Source: Sapria himalayana (taxonomy: Eukaryota; Streptophyta; Magnoliopsida; Malpighiales; Rafflesiaceae). Taken from it: a stretch of 64,000 nucleotides of DNA. The first letter of the stretch is position 1, and each line of letters begins with the position of its first letter. The DNA lies in the NCBI GenBank assembly GCA_029783825.1, contig JAREIK010002435.1, forward strand, positions 1 through 64,000. The letters are read 5' to 3'. The notes under the pieces are model-generated. The model searched no databases and was not told the DNA's origin. It worked only from the letters and a program-made list of their open reading frames with translations. The translations under genes and the position numbers were made by a program. This document shows positions 11,205-24,200 of this stretch, piece by piece.

Positions 11205-12440
11205 ACTACAAGAAAATATCAATTTAGATAGCTAATTTTAGCTAGGGATCAATCCCTAGATAAATTGTAATGGATTAGCTAGGGAATAGCAAGGGATTTA
11301 TGATATTTTGTGGAAAAAAATAGCAACTGATTAGCGAGAGAAAATTTTTTGAATATTCTACTCAAAAAAAGAGGGGGATTTAGCGACTGATTAGCAATTG
11401 AAAATTTTGTAAATTCCACTCAAAAAAGCGGGATTTTAGTGACAGATTTAGCGATGGATTAGCATTAGAAAATTTTTATAACTTTCGCTCAAGAAAAGTG
11501 AAGATTTTAGCGAGGGATATTGCGATGAAATATCCCTCGCTAAAAAAACATGAAATTAGTGACGGAATTAGCGATGATTTTTTCCTAGCTAATTTTTAGT
11601 GATGGATTTAGCGACGGATTTTCCCTTACTAGTAAAATCTATGATTTAGCGACGGATTTAGCGATGGATTTTCCCTTGCTAATAAAACCCATTATTTAGC
11701 GACAAATTTAGCTACGGATTTTCCATTGCTAATAAAATCCATGATTTAGCGACGGTTTTAGCGACAGATTTCCATTGCTAATAAAATCTATGATTTAGAG
11801 ATGGATTTAGCGATGGATTTTCCCTTGCTAATAAAATTCATGATTTAGAGATGGATTTAGCGATGGTTTTTCCCTTGCTAAAAAAATTCATGATTTAGTA
11901 ATGGATTTAGTGACGAATATTTCCTTTCTAATGAAATCCATGATTTAGCAACGGATTTAGCGATGGATTTTTTATTGCTAATAAAATCCATGATTTAGCG
12001 ATGATTTAGCGATGAATTTAGCGAAGAATTTAGCAATGAATTTAGCGATGAATTTAGCGATGAATTTAGCGACGAATTTATCTTTGCTAATAAAGTATAT
12101 GATTTATTGACAAATTTAGCAACAAATTTTCCCTTGCTAATAAAATCTATGATTTAGCGATGGATTTAGAAATGGAGTATCCCTAGGTAATAAAAGCTGT
12201 ATTTTAGTTATGGATTTAGTGAGAGAATATCCCTAGCTAATAAAATCCATAAATTAGTGATGGATTTAGTGACGAAATTTTAGTAGAAAATAAAATCCTT
12301 AATTTTTCGACGGATATAGGGACGAATTTTTCTAGCTAATTAAATCCGTAATTTAGCTACGGATATAGGGACGAAATTTTCTAGCTAATTAAATTCATAA
12401 TTTAGCTACGGATTTAGTGACGGTATTTCTCTAGCCATTA
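11205..12440 (+). mobile_element. CACTA-type transposon left terminus with subterminal repeats (CACTA-1)
   Basis: Begins CACTACAAGAAAATATC, the classic terminal inverted repeat of plant CACTA (Spm/En) transposons. Inside it are many copies of TTTAGCGACGGATTTAGCGA-type subterminal motifs, usually the binding sites of the TNPA-like protein. I find no transposase ORF downstream and no matching right end before 33 kb, so this is a terminal fragment of a decayed or internally replaced element. It is inserted exactly at the tip of a LINE 3' end. Confidence 0.8.
11440..12430 (+). repeat. Degenerate ~50-bp tandem subterminal repeats of CACTA-1
   Basis: Around a dozen or more diverged copies of a unit that reads roughly GATTTAGCGACGGATTTAGC, GATGGATTTTCCCTTGCTAA, TAAAATCCAT. 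The best copies are at about 11640-11990. At 11995-12075 a shorter GATGAATTTAGC motif is repeated many times. The motif family is typical of CACTA subterminal regions. Confidence 0.85.
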
Positions 12441-14140
12441 TTTAATTATATATAAATATTTTTTATTTAGTTGTATTTAAATTTTTTTTAATTTTGTTTA
12501 TTAAATTTATATTATTAGTCTATAGATGAGTAATCCTTGAAACACACATTTTCCTCGTAAAATAAAAAAAAATTGATATTATAAATAATTAATTTAAAAT
12601 ATATAAAAATACAAAAAAAATTATATTAATAATGACTAAAATAACTATTTTTATGATGTATTAATTTTTAAAAAAATATACAAAAAATTTTTCTAAAATT
12701 TTTATTTAAGAAATCAAAGAATTTAAATTAAAGTAACATTAAATAATTTATTCAATAAGTATAATAATTTTTTCGATAAATTAAAAATTAAATTAACATT
12801 CATTACAATTTATACTAATTTAAATGTAAATTAATTCAATGTATGATAAAATAAAAAATATTTTCAAAAATATCTAAATTGACGAATAAACTAGTAAATA
12901 TTAATATTATTATAAGTATTAAAAAAATTTATGATTATAGATAACTTTTAAAAAATAAATAATACAAATCTTGAAAATCTTGATATAATAAAAATATAAT
13001 TTTGTCAATAAAGTTAAAAGAAAATAAAATAATAATTATAAATAAATATATAGATGTTTAATCCTACTAAAATTTATAAAAATTAAATAATTGAGTAATA
13101 TTTTTACAATTAGCTTAAACATTAAGTTTTTATTTCATATTATTTTGTAAAAATAAATATGAATTCTTAATAATTTATAACCATAAAATATAAATTTTTA
13201 TAGATTTTTTAACATTAAGATTTTTTATAACATTTAGGCGAGTAGCTAGAAGATAAATCTTCTTTTCTTTCATGTCTTTATTATATGAAGTTTGTTAATT
13301 TCGTACCTATTTGATATTTTTTATAATGCAAAACATATTTTTTTTATTGTTTTTATATATTATTTAATTATTATAATAAAAAATTGTAAGACATTTGTTT
13401 TTCATTTGTACCTTGCTATACTCACATTAAATTTGTTGAAAAATTTTGATAATAAATAAAATTAATGAGTATTATTTTATTTTATTTATATATTGTTTAT
13501 TTAATGTTTTAATAATTAAAAAATATAAATATTATCCTAAAATATACATTCTCTCTCTCGACTTGATGCATCTCTAACAGAGCCGAAATCCTCCTCATAC
13601 CGTCATTATCTCTCGATGCCGATTAAAAAAAATTCATTCGATGTTTAAGTTTTAATTTGTTTATTGATTTGAGGTACGTTCATCTATTATCGTTGGATTG
13701 CTTAATCAAAGAATAAGCATTATTATTCTATTTTTTTTGTTCCCGAATTTCTTCTTTAATCACCATACGGTATGCTTGGATAATGTATAAAAACTTATTT
13801 GTATGAATGCTTAATGCACCTGTGATATAATGCATTGTCATTGTGTGGATTTTAATGCTTGGATACTTTTTATTCTGACGCGTTCATCGATTATGGGTTG
13901 TAATTTCTGAATTTCTTCTTAATCACCATACATACTATGATATAATGCTTGGAAACTATTTTTGTTTCTGAATTCCTAATATATAAACAGTATATATACT
14001 TAGGTTTTCCAACTTTATATCTACAAAAAAAGTATACATCATTAGTTAAGTGTATTTTATACATAACTAGTATACATACTTAGGTATGCCGACTTGATAT
14101 CTACAAAAAATATTCAAAAATGAGCAATGATTGAATTCAA
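12441..14140. other. AT-rich DNA without recognisable genes; short direct duplications
   Basis: Very AT-rich with no coding pattern that I can support. A less AT-rich stretch at 13555-13620 opens a zone with two partial direct duplications: a segment with GAATTTCTTCTTTAATCACCA near 13745 recurs near 13910, and a TACTTAGGT..GATATCTACAAAAAA segment near 13998-14030 recurs near 14070-14110. Confidence 0.6.
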
Positions 14141-14595
14141 AAAAAAGAAATATAATATAATATAATAAATAAAATAAAGAAAATAAATGAAATAAATGAA
14201 ATAAATGAAATAAATGAAATAATTTAAATAAATGAATTATGAATAAATGAAAAATGAAATAAATTAAATAAATTAAATAAATGAATTAAATGAAATAAAT
14301 GAAATAAATGAAATAAATGAATAAATGAATAAATGAATAATGCAATAAATGAAATAAATGAATAAATGAAATAAATAAAATAAATGAATAATGAAATAAA
14401 TGAATATAAATGAATTAATTGAAAAAATGAAATAAATAAATAAATAAATAAATAAATGAATAATTAAATAAATGAATTATTGAATAATGAAATAAATGAA
14501 ATAAATGAAATAATGAAATAAATGAAATAAATGAATTAATTGAAATAAATGAAATAAATGAAATAAATAAAATAAATAAAATAAATAAAATAATA
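14140..14595. repeat. AAATAAATG-type minisatellite
   Basis: About 450 bp of near-tandem AAATAAATG, AATAAATG and AAATAAAT units. It differs in composition from the T/C arrays and has no coding meaning. Confidence 0.9.
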
Positions 14596-15162
14596 GTTTA
14601 ACATGTCAAATTAAATTAAATTGATTATACTCGATTGAATTAGTTTGAACTATTTACCAACTCTAGTAAAACTCAAAAATATTCACACATGTAATTGAAA
14701 ATAATTGAGCAAGAGTTCTGAATTCACTCTAAAATGTTCTCATGATATGTGTTGTTGTGTGATAGGAACCACAAATCACTTTTATTTATAGGCAAGATTC
14801 CAAGTTTTTAATTTTTGATGCAACATTTAGTAAGTCAACACATAGCTTTCACATGTCAAGTCAATCCTTAGCAGGTATACACATCATCATATAATAAGCA
14901 CAATTTCAATCACTTGGCATTAATGCAAGAGAACACATAGTAAGCACATAATCAATACTTATCACTCGTGTAAGCCAAGACATGGAAATCATACATACTA
15001 ACACATCATATTCATGCAAGTAAGCATATGATAAGCTTGTAAGTCAACATATGATATAAAAATAATTATTCTTATTAATTTTTTTATAGACTTTATTGTA
15101 ATTTTCCTACATGATTCATTTATACTCTTATGGTTGCACTTATCTTTAACAAAGATTATCAT

Positions 15163-15198
<36 letters not shown>

Positions 15199-17190
15199 TT
15201 TATATCTATCATGTATCTCACATTTGTAAATTAAATTTATCTCAAAATTATCTCAAACATAATAACTTCATATTTATGTTTCTAGAAATAAAACACTTAT
15301 AATTCTAATAATTTCAATATCCCTTCAATAGATGTCTCTTAGTGTGTGATTCCTTGTGATCTCTTGTGTGTTAGTTAAGAGTGGACTTGTTGAATCAAGT
15401 TTAGTAATATAAAATAATGATTTCATACTATTATGATAAGATCAACATATAGCAATGTGTCATGGACACTCAAGCTTAGATAGTATAAAATATATGAACC
15501 AAACTTTTTTGTACATAAGTACTATCAAGAATAATATATTTAAAAACAAATAGCATGGTAATAAAAATACGAACCAACAACATGGTAGACTGATTGGCAA
15601 AAGATGATGAATACTCGAACACTAAAAATATGAGTCTGAACCTCGTAGATGTTGGAACATTTTCCATGGTGCTAACATTGATCATGTTGTTCAGATGTTG
15701 GGCCGTGAGTTTTACCTATACTATTCATGAAGCCTCATAGCTTATATACGAGCCAAATAATAATTTTGGGTTGAGTTTGGGAGAAGGGTAGGTAGATAAA
15801 AAAAGTATAATATTTAAATTTATAACATTTTTGATTTAGATAAATGATATAAAACTATTACAAATATTTAGAAATTTTTAATGTTTATAATCCCTTCAAT
15901 GTCATGCAACACAATAGATTTTTTTCTACTAAATAATGTTTTATCGACTTCGATTTATGATTTTAGCCACAACAATATAGTTTATTATTACTCTAACAAT
16001 TCAATTTCTACTAAATTTATATTAACTATAATTTATACCATTAACAACTGTAGATTATGAAGAGTTTGGGTATCTCTATAATGTTGATGAATTTCATGCC
16101 ATACAAGAGTATTCTTTTTACGACAACATTCATTAGGACACCTTTATCCTGTCATGTTAATAACATCATCTTTTAACACACAGTAATTTTGCTGTGCTGC
16201 AATATGTTTATTTATACAATTTAAAAAATTAATAAATATGAGTAGTAATTGTTAGTTGAACATTGTTGTTATTAGTTGAGTACCATAACCATTATTTGTA
16301 ACCTACAAGCTTGAATCAAGGTTTCATGTTCACAAAATTTGTGGCAGATGTATCTTGTAATAAAAAATAATAAAGAATATATAAGAAAATATGATAAGTA
16401 TTATGGAAATGTATGTATCATTAATGAAACACTAATTTATAGTACTAGCGAATATATGTGAGTATGAATTTTTGTGAGTACTTTTTTATAGTTTAATATG
16501 ATATAAACATATTTACTAATTATTTGTTAGTCCAGGACATATATTATTAAATATTATTTCATATCTTAATAAAATAAATATAAATTATTATAATTTCAAG
16601 AACATCAATAAAATATAATAAAAAAAATAGTAACATATCATAAAAATAATACAAAATGAATTATAAAGAAAATTAATAAGTTGTAATTAAAAATAAAATT
16701 TTTAAAACTATTGAGTATTATATTGAATTTTTATATTTTTATATCTTAAGATACTAGGATGAGATGATTCATATAGATTAAAAATATTTATAATTTCTTT
16801 TTGTATTTATAAGTGAATTTTATTTTATTTAATAAATGATAATGTCATTGTATATTTTTTATTCATAATATTATATTATTGTGAGTTTTTATTATTTTAT
16901 TCAGTTGTGTTATTTTTTATGGGAATACTCGATATGTAAAGTTTCATCAATCATTTTATTCATTATGTAAAGGCATTAGTTTTAGTTATATATTATTATT
17001 ATTGAGTATTAATTTTTTATATCATCTTCATATTTTCCTCAATATATTTATATATGGACATGCAGATATATGGAAAAAATTTATGATGCTTTAGCAAAAC
17101 ATCTCTTCGCTATAGAAGCAATAGTAAATAGCCATTCAAAGTAACTTACTGCTCATGTGGAAAATTATAGAAATATAGTATTCTTCTCTC
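14596..17190. other. AT-rich intergenic or transposon interior, no gene seen
   Basis: I see no supported gene. The minus-strand open frame at 15476-15685 (69 codons) has no recognisable motif. The region separates the minisatellite from the TATAACTATA arrays. Confidence 0.55.
15163..15193 (+). repeat. (GT)n microsatellite, about 15 units
   Basis: Uninterrupted GT dinucleotide run followed by AAAAATTTATAT. Confidence 0.95.
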
Positions 17191-17199
17191 TCTCTTTCT

Positions 17200-18543
17200 C
17201 TAAACATCATTGCTGGCTATATTTTAGATATTTATTAAAGTTGTATGACTATATATAGATATTTGTATAACTATATATAAATAATTGTATAACTATATAT
17301 ATTCTATATAATTAAATATAACTATATTTGTAAGTATGTATACATATATGTAAATCTATATATTTATGCATAACTTTATATATTTATGTATAACTATTTG
17401 TATGAATATATCTATATATAACTATATGTTTAACTATATAAGAATATTTATAGTTATATATATTATATGTATAATAACATATAACTATAAATAATTGTAT
17501 CTTATTATATGTAAGACTATAAATCATTATACATAACTATATTTAAATATATAATTTACAACTTATATTTTAATGTACATTTGTATATATTAGTATTCAA
17601 AAAATGTATTTTACTATATCTATACCTATACATAACTATAGGTATAGATTATAAAATTATATAAATAAATATATATACCTACATGTATAAATATAAGTTT
17701 AAACTATACGTGTAACTATATGTATAACCACATGTATGTATACATATATGTAAATCTATATACTTGTTTATAATTTTGTATATATTTATGTATAACTAAA
17801 TATAACTTCTCATATGAACATATATAATTATAGAACTAAATGTTTAATGATATATAATTTTTTATAACTATATATGTTATATGTATAATAACATATAACT
17901 ATACATAATTTATATTATTAATGTATAACCTATATTTAAATATATAATTAACACATATATCTAATTACAATTTTATATATTAGTATAAAAAATGTATTTT
18001 AGTATATTCATAAATATATATAACTATATGTATAAATATATGAAATTATATGAACAAATATATTACCTACATGTATAAATATAAGTTTAACTATACGTGT
18101 AACTATATATATAACTACATGTAACAATATTTATAATTATATGTAAAAAACATACAACACAATGTTTAACTATATGTGTATAACTATATTAAATATTCTT
18201 ATAACTAAATAACTCTATATAATAAATATAACTTTAGTTTTAATTATGTATACATATATGTAAATCTATATAATTATTTATAACTTTGTATACTATTTAT
18301 TTATATTTACTTATTACTACTTGTATACATATATCTACATATAATTATATGTTTAACTATAGGTAACTATTTATAACTACATTTGCTATATGTATTCTAA
18401 CATATAATTATATATGAGATAATATTAATTTGTTGAACTAATTTGAAATTAAATGGCATAAGATATACTATCAACAATATGTAAGCACGTAGAATGAGAG
18501 TGTCCATTGATGAGGCTCATATATGGTATAATACAAATAAGGG
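17200..18543 (+). repeat. Left arm of a large inverted repeat made of TATAACTATA-type sequence
   Basis: Built of TATAACTATATGTATAACTA-like sequence with a looser higher-order period of about 400-510 bp: the landmark GTATACATATATGTAAATCT recurs near 17338, 17741 and 18247. Its inner end, about 18375-18543, is clearly the reverse complement of 19378-19530; shared stretches include GAAATTAAATGGCA, ATCAACAATATGTA and ATACAAATAAGG. The outer limit is uncertain because the sequence blends into AT-rich DNA. Confidence 0.8.
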
Positions 18544-18555
18544 TCGTACACTTAC

Positions 18556-18603
18556 CTAATCTCAATCTCTGGTACTCCACGCAGATAGAGAACATTGTTA
18601 CAC
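18556..18603 (-). pseudogene. Single exon-like fragment of small nuclear ribonucleoprotein F (SmF)
   Basis: SmF is a core subunit of the Sm ring on spliceosomal snRNAs. On the minus strand these 48 bases read CNNVLYLRGVPEIEI, bounded by an acceptor-like TGCAG and a consensus donor GTAAGT. The string CNNVLYLRGVPE is characteristic of the C-terminal part of plant and animal SmF. There the next residues are normally acidic (DEEIEDA type); here three codons appear to be missing. I found no other SmF exon nearby. This is a captured exon or relic, not a gene. Confidence 0.6.
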
Positions 18604-19324
18604 CTGCACATAGAGCATAACATACTACATTTACAAACTAATAACTAATAACAAGAAGTCGCAGATATGAACTATGACGACGTAGATCTACACAAAATAA
18701 GAGTGTCAAGGAAAAACTTGCATTTGTGTGGAATTAATTTTTTTTGTTCATCTCACAGCTTAAGAAGCTAAGGTGTTGTTCCCAGCACCATGGAGGACCA
18801 GCCAAGCCTTTACATAAATATAATAGGCTAAAACTCTACTCAAAAAATTTGGGGACACACAAACATATTCACAGATATATTAAAATAGTTATTATAGACA
18901 TGAACAAACACAAATTAAAGTTGATAGTCATACAATTTCAAAAAAAATCTTAAAGATTTCTAGAAATGATGTTTAGTGAGAAAGAGAGTGCAAAAATAAA
19001 ATATTTTAGGAATAATGAAGATAATAGAAGCTAGGCCTCTTTTTGATCAATTTGAAATCGGTAAATATGGGATCAATGTATTGGAAGGACCGTGCCATGG
19101 CAATGTCTGAATGCTTTGAATCAGAATTTTTTCATGCGTCTCACATCATGTGTCCTGCAAAGATTCATTATTAGGTTAATCAGCAAAGCAAAGAACAAAA
19201 CTAGAATAAAAAAATTGAAACCTGCAAAAAATTCTTATAATGTTTTGCTATGCATAGACAAAAATCAATAACAGTTCAGAAATAATTCTCATACAAAATC
19301 ATCCTCATGATTAGTAGGGAATTT

Positions 19325-19368
19325 TGTGCTAGCCTCTCCTGCGAGGTTTTGCATGAGAGGCTAGCACA
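19325..19368. repeat. Perfect 14-bp inverted repeat (hairpin)
   Basis: TGTGCTAGCCTCTC at 19325-19338 is exactly complementary to GAGAGGCTAGCACA at 19355-19368, with a 16-base loop. It lies at the inner edge of the right arm. It has no T-run like a bacterial terminator and its function is unknown. Confidence 0.9.
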
Positions 19369-19377
19369 TATAGTTAT

Positions 19378-21210
19378 TAGCCTTATTTGTATTATATGAG
19401 CCTGACCAACTGACACTCTCATGCTATGTGCTACATATTGTTGATATTATATCTTTTGCCATTTAATTTCAAGTTAGTGCAAGAAAATAGTATTATCTCA
19501 TTTATAATTATATGTTAGTATACATATAGTATATGTGGTTATAAATAGTTATATATAGTTAAATATATAGTTATATATAGATATATGCATACAAGTAGTT
19601 ATAAGTAGTTATGCATAAATGTAGACAAAGGTTATAAACAATTATATAGATTTACAAATATGTATACATAATTAAAAATAAAGTTATATTTATTTATATA
19701 GAGTTTTTTTATAGTTATACAAATATTTATATATAGTTATCCACATATAGTTAAACATCATGTTGTATGTTTTTATACATATAATTATAAATATAGTTAC
19801 ATGTGGTTATACCTATAGTTACATGTATTGTTAAACTTATATTAATACATGTATGTATATATATTTTTATATACTTTCATATATTTATACATATGTTATG
19901 TATAGGTATAGATATGCTAAAATACATTTTTTTACGCTAATATATAAAAATATTTATTAAATATATGTTGTTAATTATATATTTAAATATAGTTATGTAT
20001 AAAGTTTTTATAGTTATACATATAGTAAGATATAATTATTTATAGTTATATGCTATTATATATATAATATATATAGTTATAAAAAATTATATATCGTTAA
20101 ACATTTAGTTATATTATATAACTAAATGTTTAACGATATATAATTTTTTATAACTATATATATTATATATATAATAGCATATAACTATAATAATATATCT
20201 TACTATATGTATAACTATAAAAACTTTATACATAACTATATTTAAATATATAATTAACAACATATATTTATAAATATTTTTATATATTAGCGTAAAAAAT
20301 GTATATTTAGCATATATAGATTTACATATATGTATAAAATAGTTAAAAATAATGTTATATTAAATATATAAAGTTTTATTTAGTTTTACAAATATTTATA
20401 TATAGTTATGAACATATAATTTAAACATAATGTTGTATGTTGTTATGCATGTAATTATAAATATATTTACATGTGGTTATACATATATATACACATCTAG
20501 TTTAACTTATATTTATACATGTAGGCATATATATTTTTTCATATAATTTCATATATTCATACATAAAGTTATGTATAGGTATAGATATACTAAAATATAT
20601 ATTTTTATACTAATATATAAAAAAAAATTAGTAAATATATGTTGTTATTATAAATTTTAATATATTTATGTATATTGTTTTTATAGTTATACATATAGTC
20701 AAAGACAATTATTTATAGTTATATGTTCTTATACCTATAGTATATATAGTTAAAAATAGAGTTATATATAGTTAAACATATAGTAATATATAGGTATATT
20801 CATACATGTAGTTATAAGTAGTTATACATAAATGTATAAAAAGTTATAAACAAATAAATAGATTTAATTATATGAATACATATATGTATACATAGTTACA
20901 AATATAGTTATATTTAATTATATAGATCATTACATAGTTATACAAATATTTATATAGTAAACTATAATTAAATATTGTTATATATATATTAAACATATAG
21001 TATAATTTGTTAGAAATATAGTTATATAGAATTATACATATAGTTATAAATATAATTAAGTTAAAAAATAGTTATATATAGTTGTGGATATAGTTACAAA
21101 ATTAGTTTACATAGTTACAAATATAATAAAATATTGTTATAAAGAGATTTATATAGTTATACAAATATTTATAATAATTATACATATATAGTTAAACATA
21201 TAGTTATTGA
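19378..21210 (-). repeat. Right arm of the large inverted repeat (TATAGTTATA-type sequence)
   Basis: Reverse-complement orientation of the left arm: ATATAGTTATACATATAGTT-type sequence. It is longer than the left arm because part of it is duplicated: the segment from about 19640 (TTTACAAATATGTATACATA) recurs from about 20320 with the same order of landmarks, a direct period of about 690 bp. A near-perfect palindrome sits between the two copies. Confidence 0.8.
19913..20315. repeat. Near-perfect ~400-bp palindrome centred at 20115
   Basis: The two arms (about 19913-20114 and 20116-20315) are reverse complements with only a few differences, separated by a single base. The centre reads ACATTTAGTTATAT, T, ATATAACTAAATGT. 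Its high identity compared with the decay of its surroundings suggests that it is recent. Confidence 0.88.
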
Positions 21211-24200
21211 TCATCCTCAAGATCATCCTAGCTTTTAATCAATGTGGGACTTTTAACATTTGGCTATCTCTCTAAGCGGCAACTTATGTTTATTTATTTA
21301 TCATAGGTTAATCACCAAACAATTAGTCCAACATGAGGTTCATCATAAATTTGCCCACTAAATAACTATTATGATTAGAAAGTAGCATTCTAGATTTCTC
21401 TCTATGGCTATCACATATTGTTATGAGTTAACAATAATACTCCGTGGCATCATTATTATTAATTAAGTAATATCTCTACTATTTTATGTTAGTGGTACTA
21501 ATCATACTTTTTCAAGTAATTATTTTTAAAATTATTTATACTTTTAATTCTTAGTTTTTGAGTGCACTCTATTTTTAACATGATACATTACATATATTTA
21601 TTTATTATTTTTTTTATCTCATTTTATTATGTTTTTTAATTTTATAATAGTTAATAATATTACTATGATGCTTATTTAGTATAATAGTATCAATGTTCGT
21701 TTTAATATTTTGGTATATTTATTATAGCTTTTCTATATTCCACTTAACTTAAAGTCTTTGAATTGTATTCCTTACCAATTCAATTTACTATTGGTATAAG
21801 TATCAAAAGTTGTCGAGCACACCACTAGGTTTTTTGAGAATTCACGACATAATGTGCCAATAAATACGATAAATTTCGTGTGTGAAGTATTTTAAAACAT
21901 TCTCTAAGTTGTCACTTTCTTCATCTTTTCGCAAGGTTAAAGTTTCTTAATATTTATTTTTCAAATTTAAGTATTAACTTTTGCTTTGTTGAAATGTGAG
22001 TTAATAATTTTTTTGTTGATAAATTTTTATTTTTCTTAAATCTTTTATTATAGTAGCTGATGCCATACTAGCTTATGTTAATATTTAATGATCTACAATC
22101 TGTTATAACATTATTGTTAATCTTATTATTTTTGAGTTATCCAGCTAAATAACTTAATTTTAATTTTAGAGTTAAATGTTTTTTTAGATATTTTTGTAGG
22201 ATTTATATAACTTTGTGGATGACTTTTCTAAGAATTAATTATGTTGTCTATCCCTATTTTGTCATATCAGAGGATAAATTAGATGCTTAGTTTTCATTAA
22301 TCTTTTTTTATTCACTAATGGTTTAATTTTTTTGTTTTGATAAATTTAAAACTTATGAAAGCAAGCGTAAAATAGATTATTTTTATTAATAATGAGGTAC
22401 ACTTAAGAAAGTATGCTAGCATTTTTATAGTATGTCAAGAGGATATTAATAGAAATATATTTTATCTAGATTACCTAGAATATTATATAATATTATTATG
22501 AAAGATGACTTTTATTATTTTGTTATTTTATAAATAAGTATTATCGTATTACATAATTCATATCTCATAAAGAAAAAAATAATTTTTATATATTTATACT
22601 TTATTTTTAAAAAATGATTGATATTCACTAAGAATATGAAATAAAGATTTTTAATAATTATAATATTATATAATATACATTGTGAGAATTTGTATTTTTA
22701 TAGAAAAAACATAAAGTGATCTATCTTGTATTTTATCTAGCCATATTATTTTCATATTGAAAATTAAGAGATTATCAAAAATATTCAATTAAGACAACTT
22801 GAAAACTTTTTTTATAAGACATTTTAGGATGAATCAATTATGATTGAAAATTCAATTAATCACATTAATATCTTCTTTTATTTTTTTCAAATTGCATTTC
22901 TTATCAATTATTTAATCACAACATTATCATTTGTGTTGTAGGGTGCATGAATTTTGTTCAAATGTTTTCTTTAAAAGTAAGAAAATATATTGTGTCATCT
23001 CGTGTCTTTCTAGGTCATTATAGTGTTCAAAAAAATATACCTACAATTTATCATTACCACAAATTAGTAATTGAGTGATATAATTTTTTAAAGATTCTTT
23101 GCGGTGTGGCAATTTATGTGAGGCTAAAGAGATTGTTTTCAAGTTAACTCACATTTGGGTTTTCTTATGAATTTTGTGGCAAATTTTTTTTAATAATTTT
23201 CTTAATCTTAAATATTATTTAGCCAGAACTTATAATAATATGAGAAGGTTGAGTCTAACACTAATTATTATAGATGAAAATTCATATAAATTGTTATTAT
23301 TTCATATTTATTTAATATGAAATCAATCAATTGATAGTAAAAACTTTCTAACTACTAACATACTAGATAAAAATAATGATGATAATAGAGAAGAGAATTT
23401 ATGTTAAAATATTTTAATCATATATATTTAAATACACTATTATTTTATGTAATGATTGTGTTTTTTTAATAAAAAGAAATATTATTATAATTTTATTTTT
23501 TATTTGTTACTTAATTATGATTTTTTGAGTAAGTAAGAAACTAATAATATTTTTTATTCTAATGAATTAATTTGATATAATATATATGTATATGATCTTA
23601 TTTTGAATTAATAGCTTTATACCTCATTGTCTCAAGAATTAGGTTTTGACTTACTAATTATTCAACTTGTTATTTATTCTTTTGCCTCTGCAATTATTTA
23701 AATTTATAGTATAGATTATATCTCGCTCTTGTTTTATTTAATTAATAATCAATTTTTAATAATAAATTTAATTATAATGATTTAAATGATGAAATGTATT
23801 TGGAAAAGTCTTTAAGATTCGCATTTTGTATGATTTTTTGAGTTACATATATTATTTCTATAAATATGACTCGGAGAAAAGTTGTGTTATATTTCTGTAA
23901 TTGATGCTATTATTATATATATAAATGAATTGAATATTTTTATATTCAAATATTTTTTTATAATAGTTTCGAATATTCAATGATTTAAATATTTTTTTAG
24001 TTTTTAAGTAATATATTTAAATGAAAAATTTATTTTATTCCATCTTATGTCTATGTGATTATTTCTCTATGAGTTTTCCATTGTTAACTCTATTAGATAT
24101 AAAGAAAAATATGAGAATATATTTTCTTTTATTCTTTAATATTGTAAATCTTTTATTAGGTTCTCTCAAGAAGATGTATGATGTGGTCCTATTTATATTC

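Larger units (their letters stand above)
18544..19377. other. Loop between the inverted-repeat arms
   Basis: About 830 bp of less AT-rich, non-repetitive sequence between the two arms. It contains one exon-like segment similar to snRNP SmF (18556-18603, minus) and a perfect 14-bp hairpin at its right edge. A 69-codon plus-strand frame at 18744-18953 shows no family I recognise. The arrangement (long inverted arms around a gene scrap) resembles foldback or long-TIR Mutator-like elements that capture gene pieces, but no transposase is visible. Confidence 0.55.

Noticed and set aside
15560..15680. Possible tRNA or SINE because of a TAGACTGATTGG A-box-like motif
   Set aside because: No B box (GGTTCGA) follows at the right distance and no cloverleaf can be drawn.
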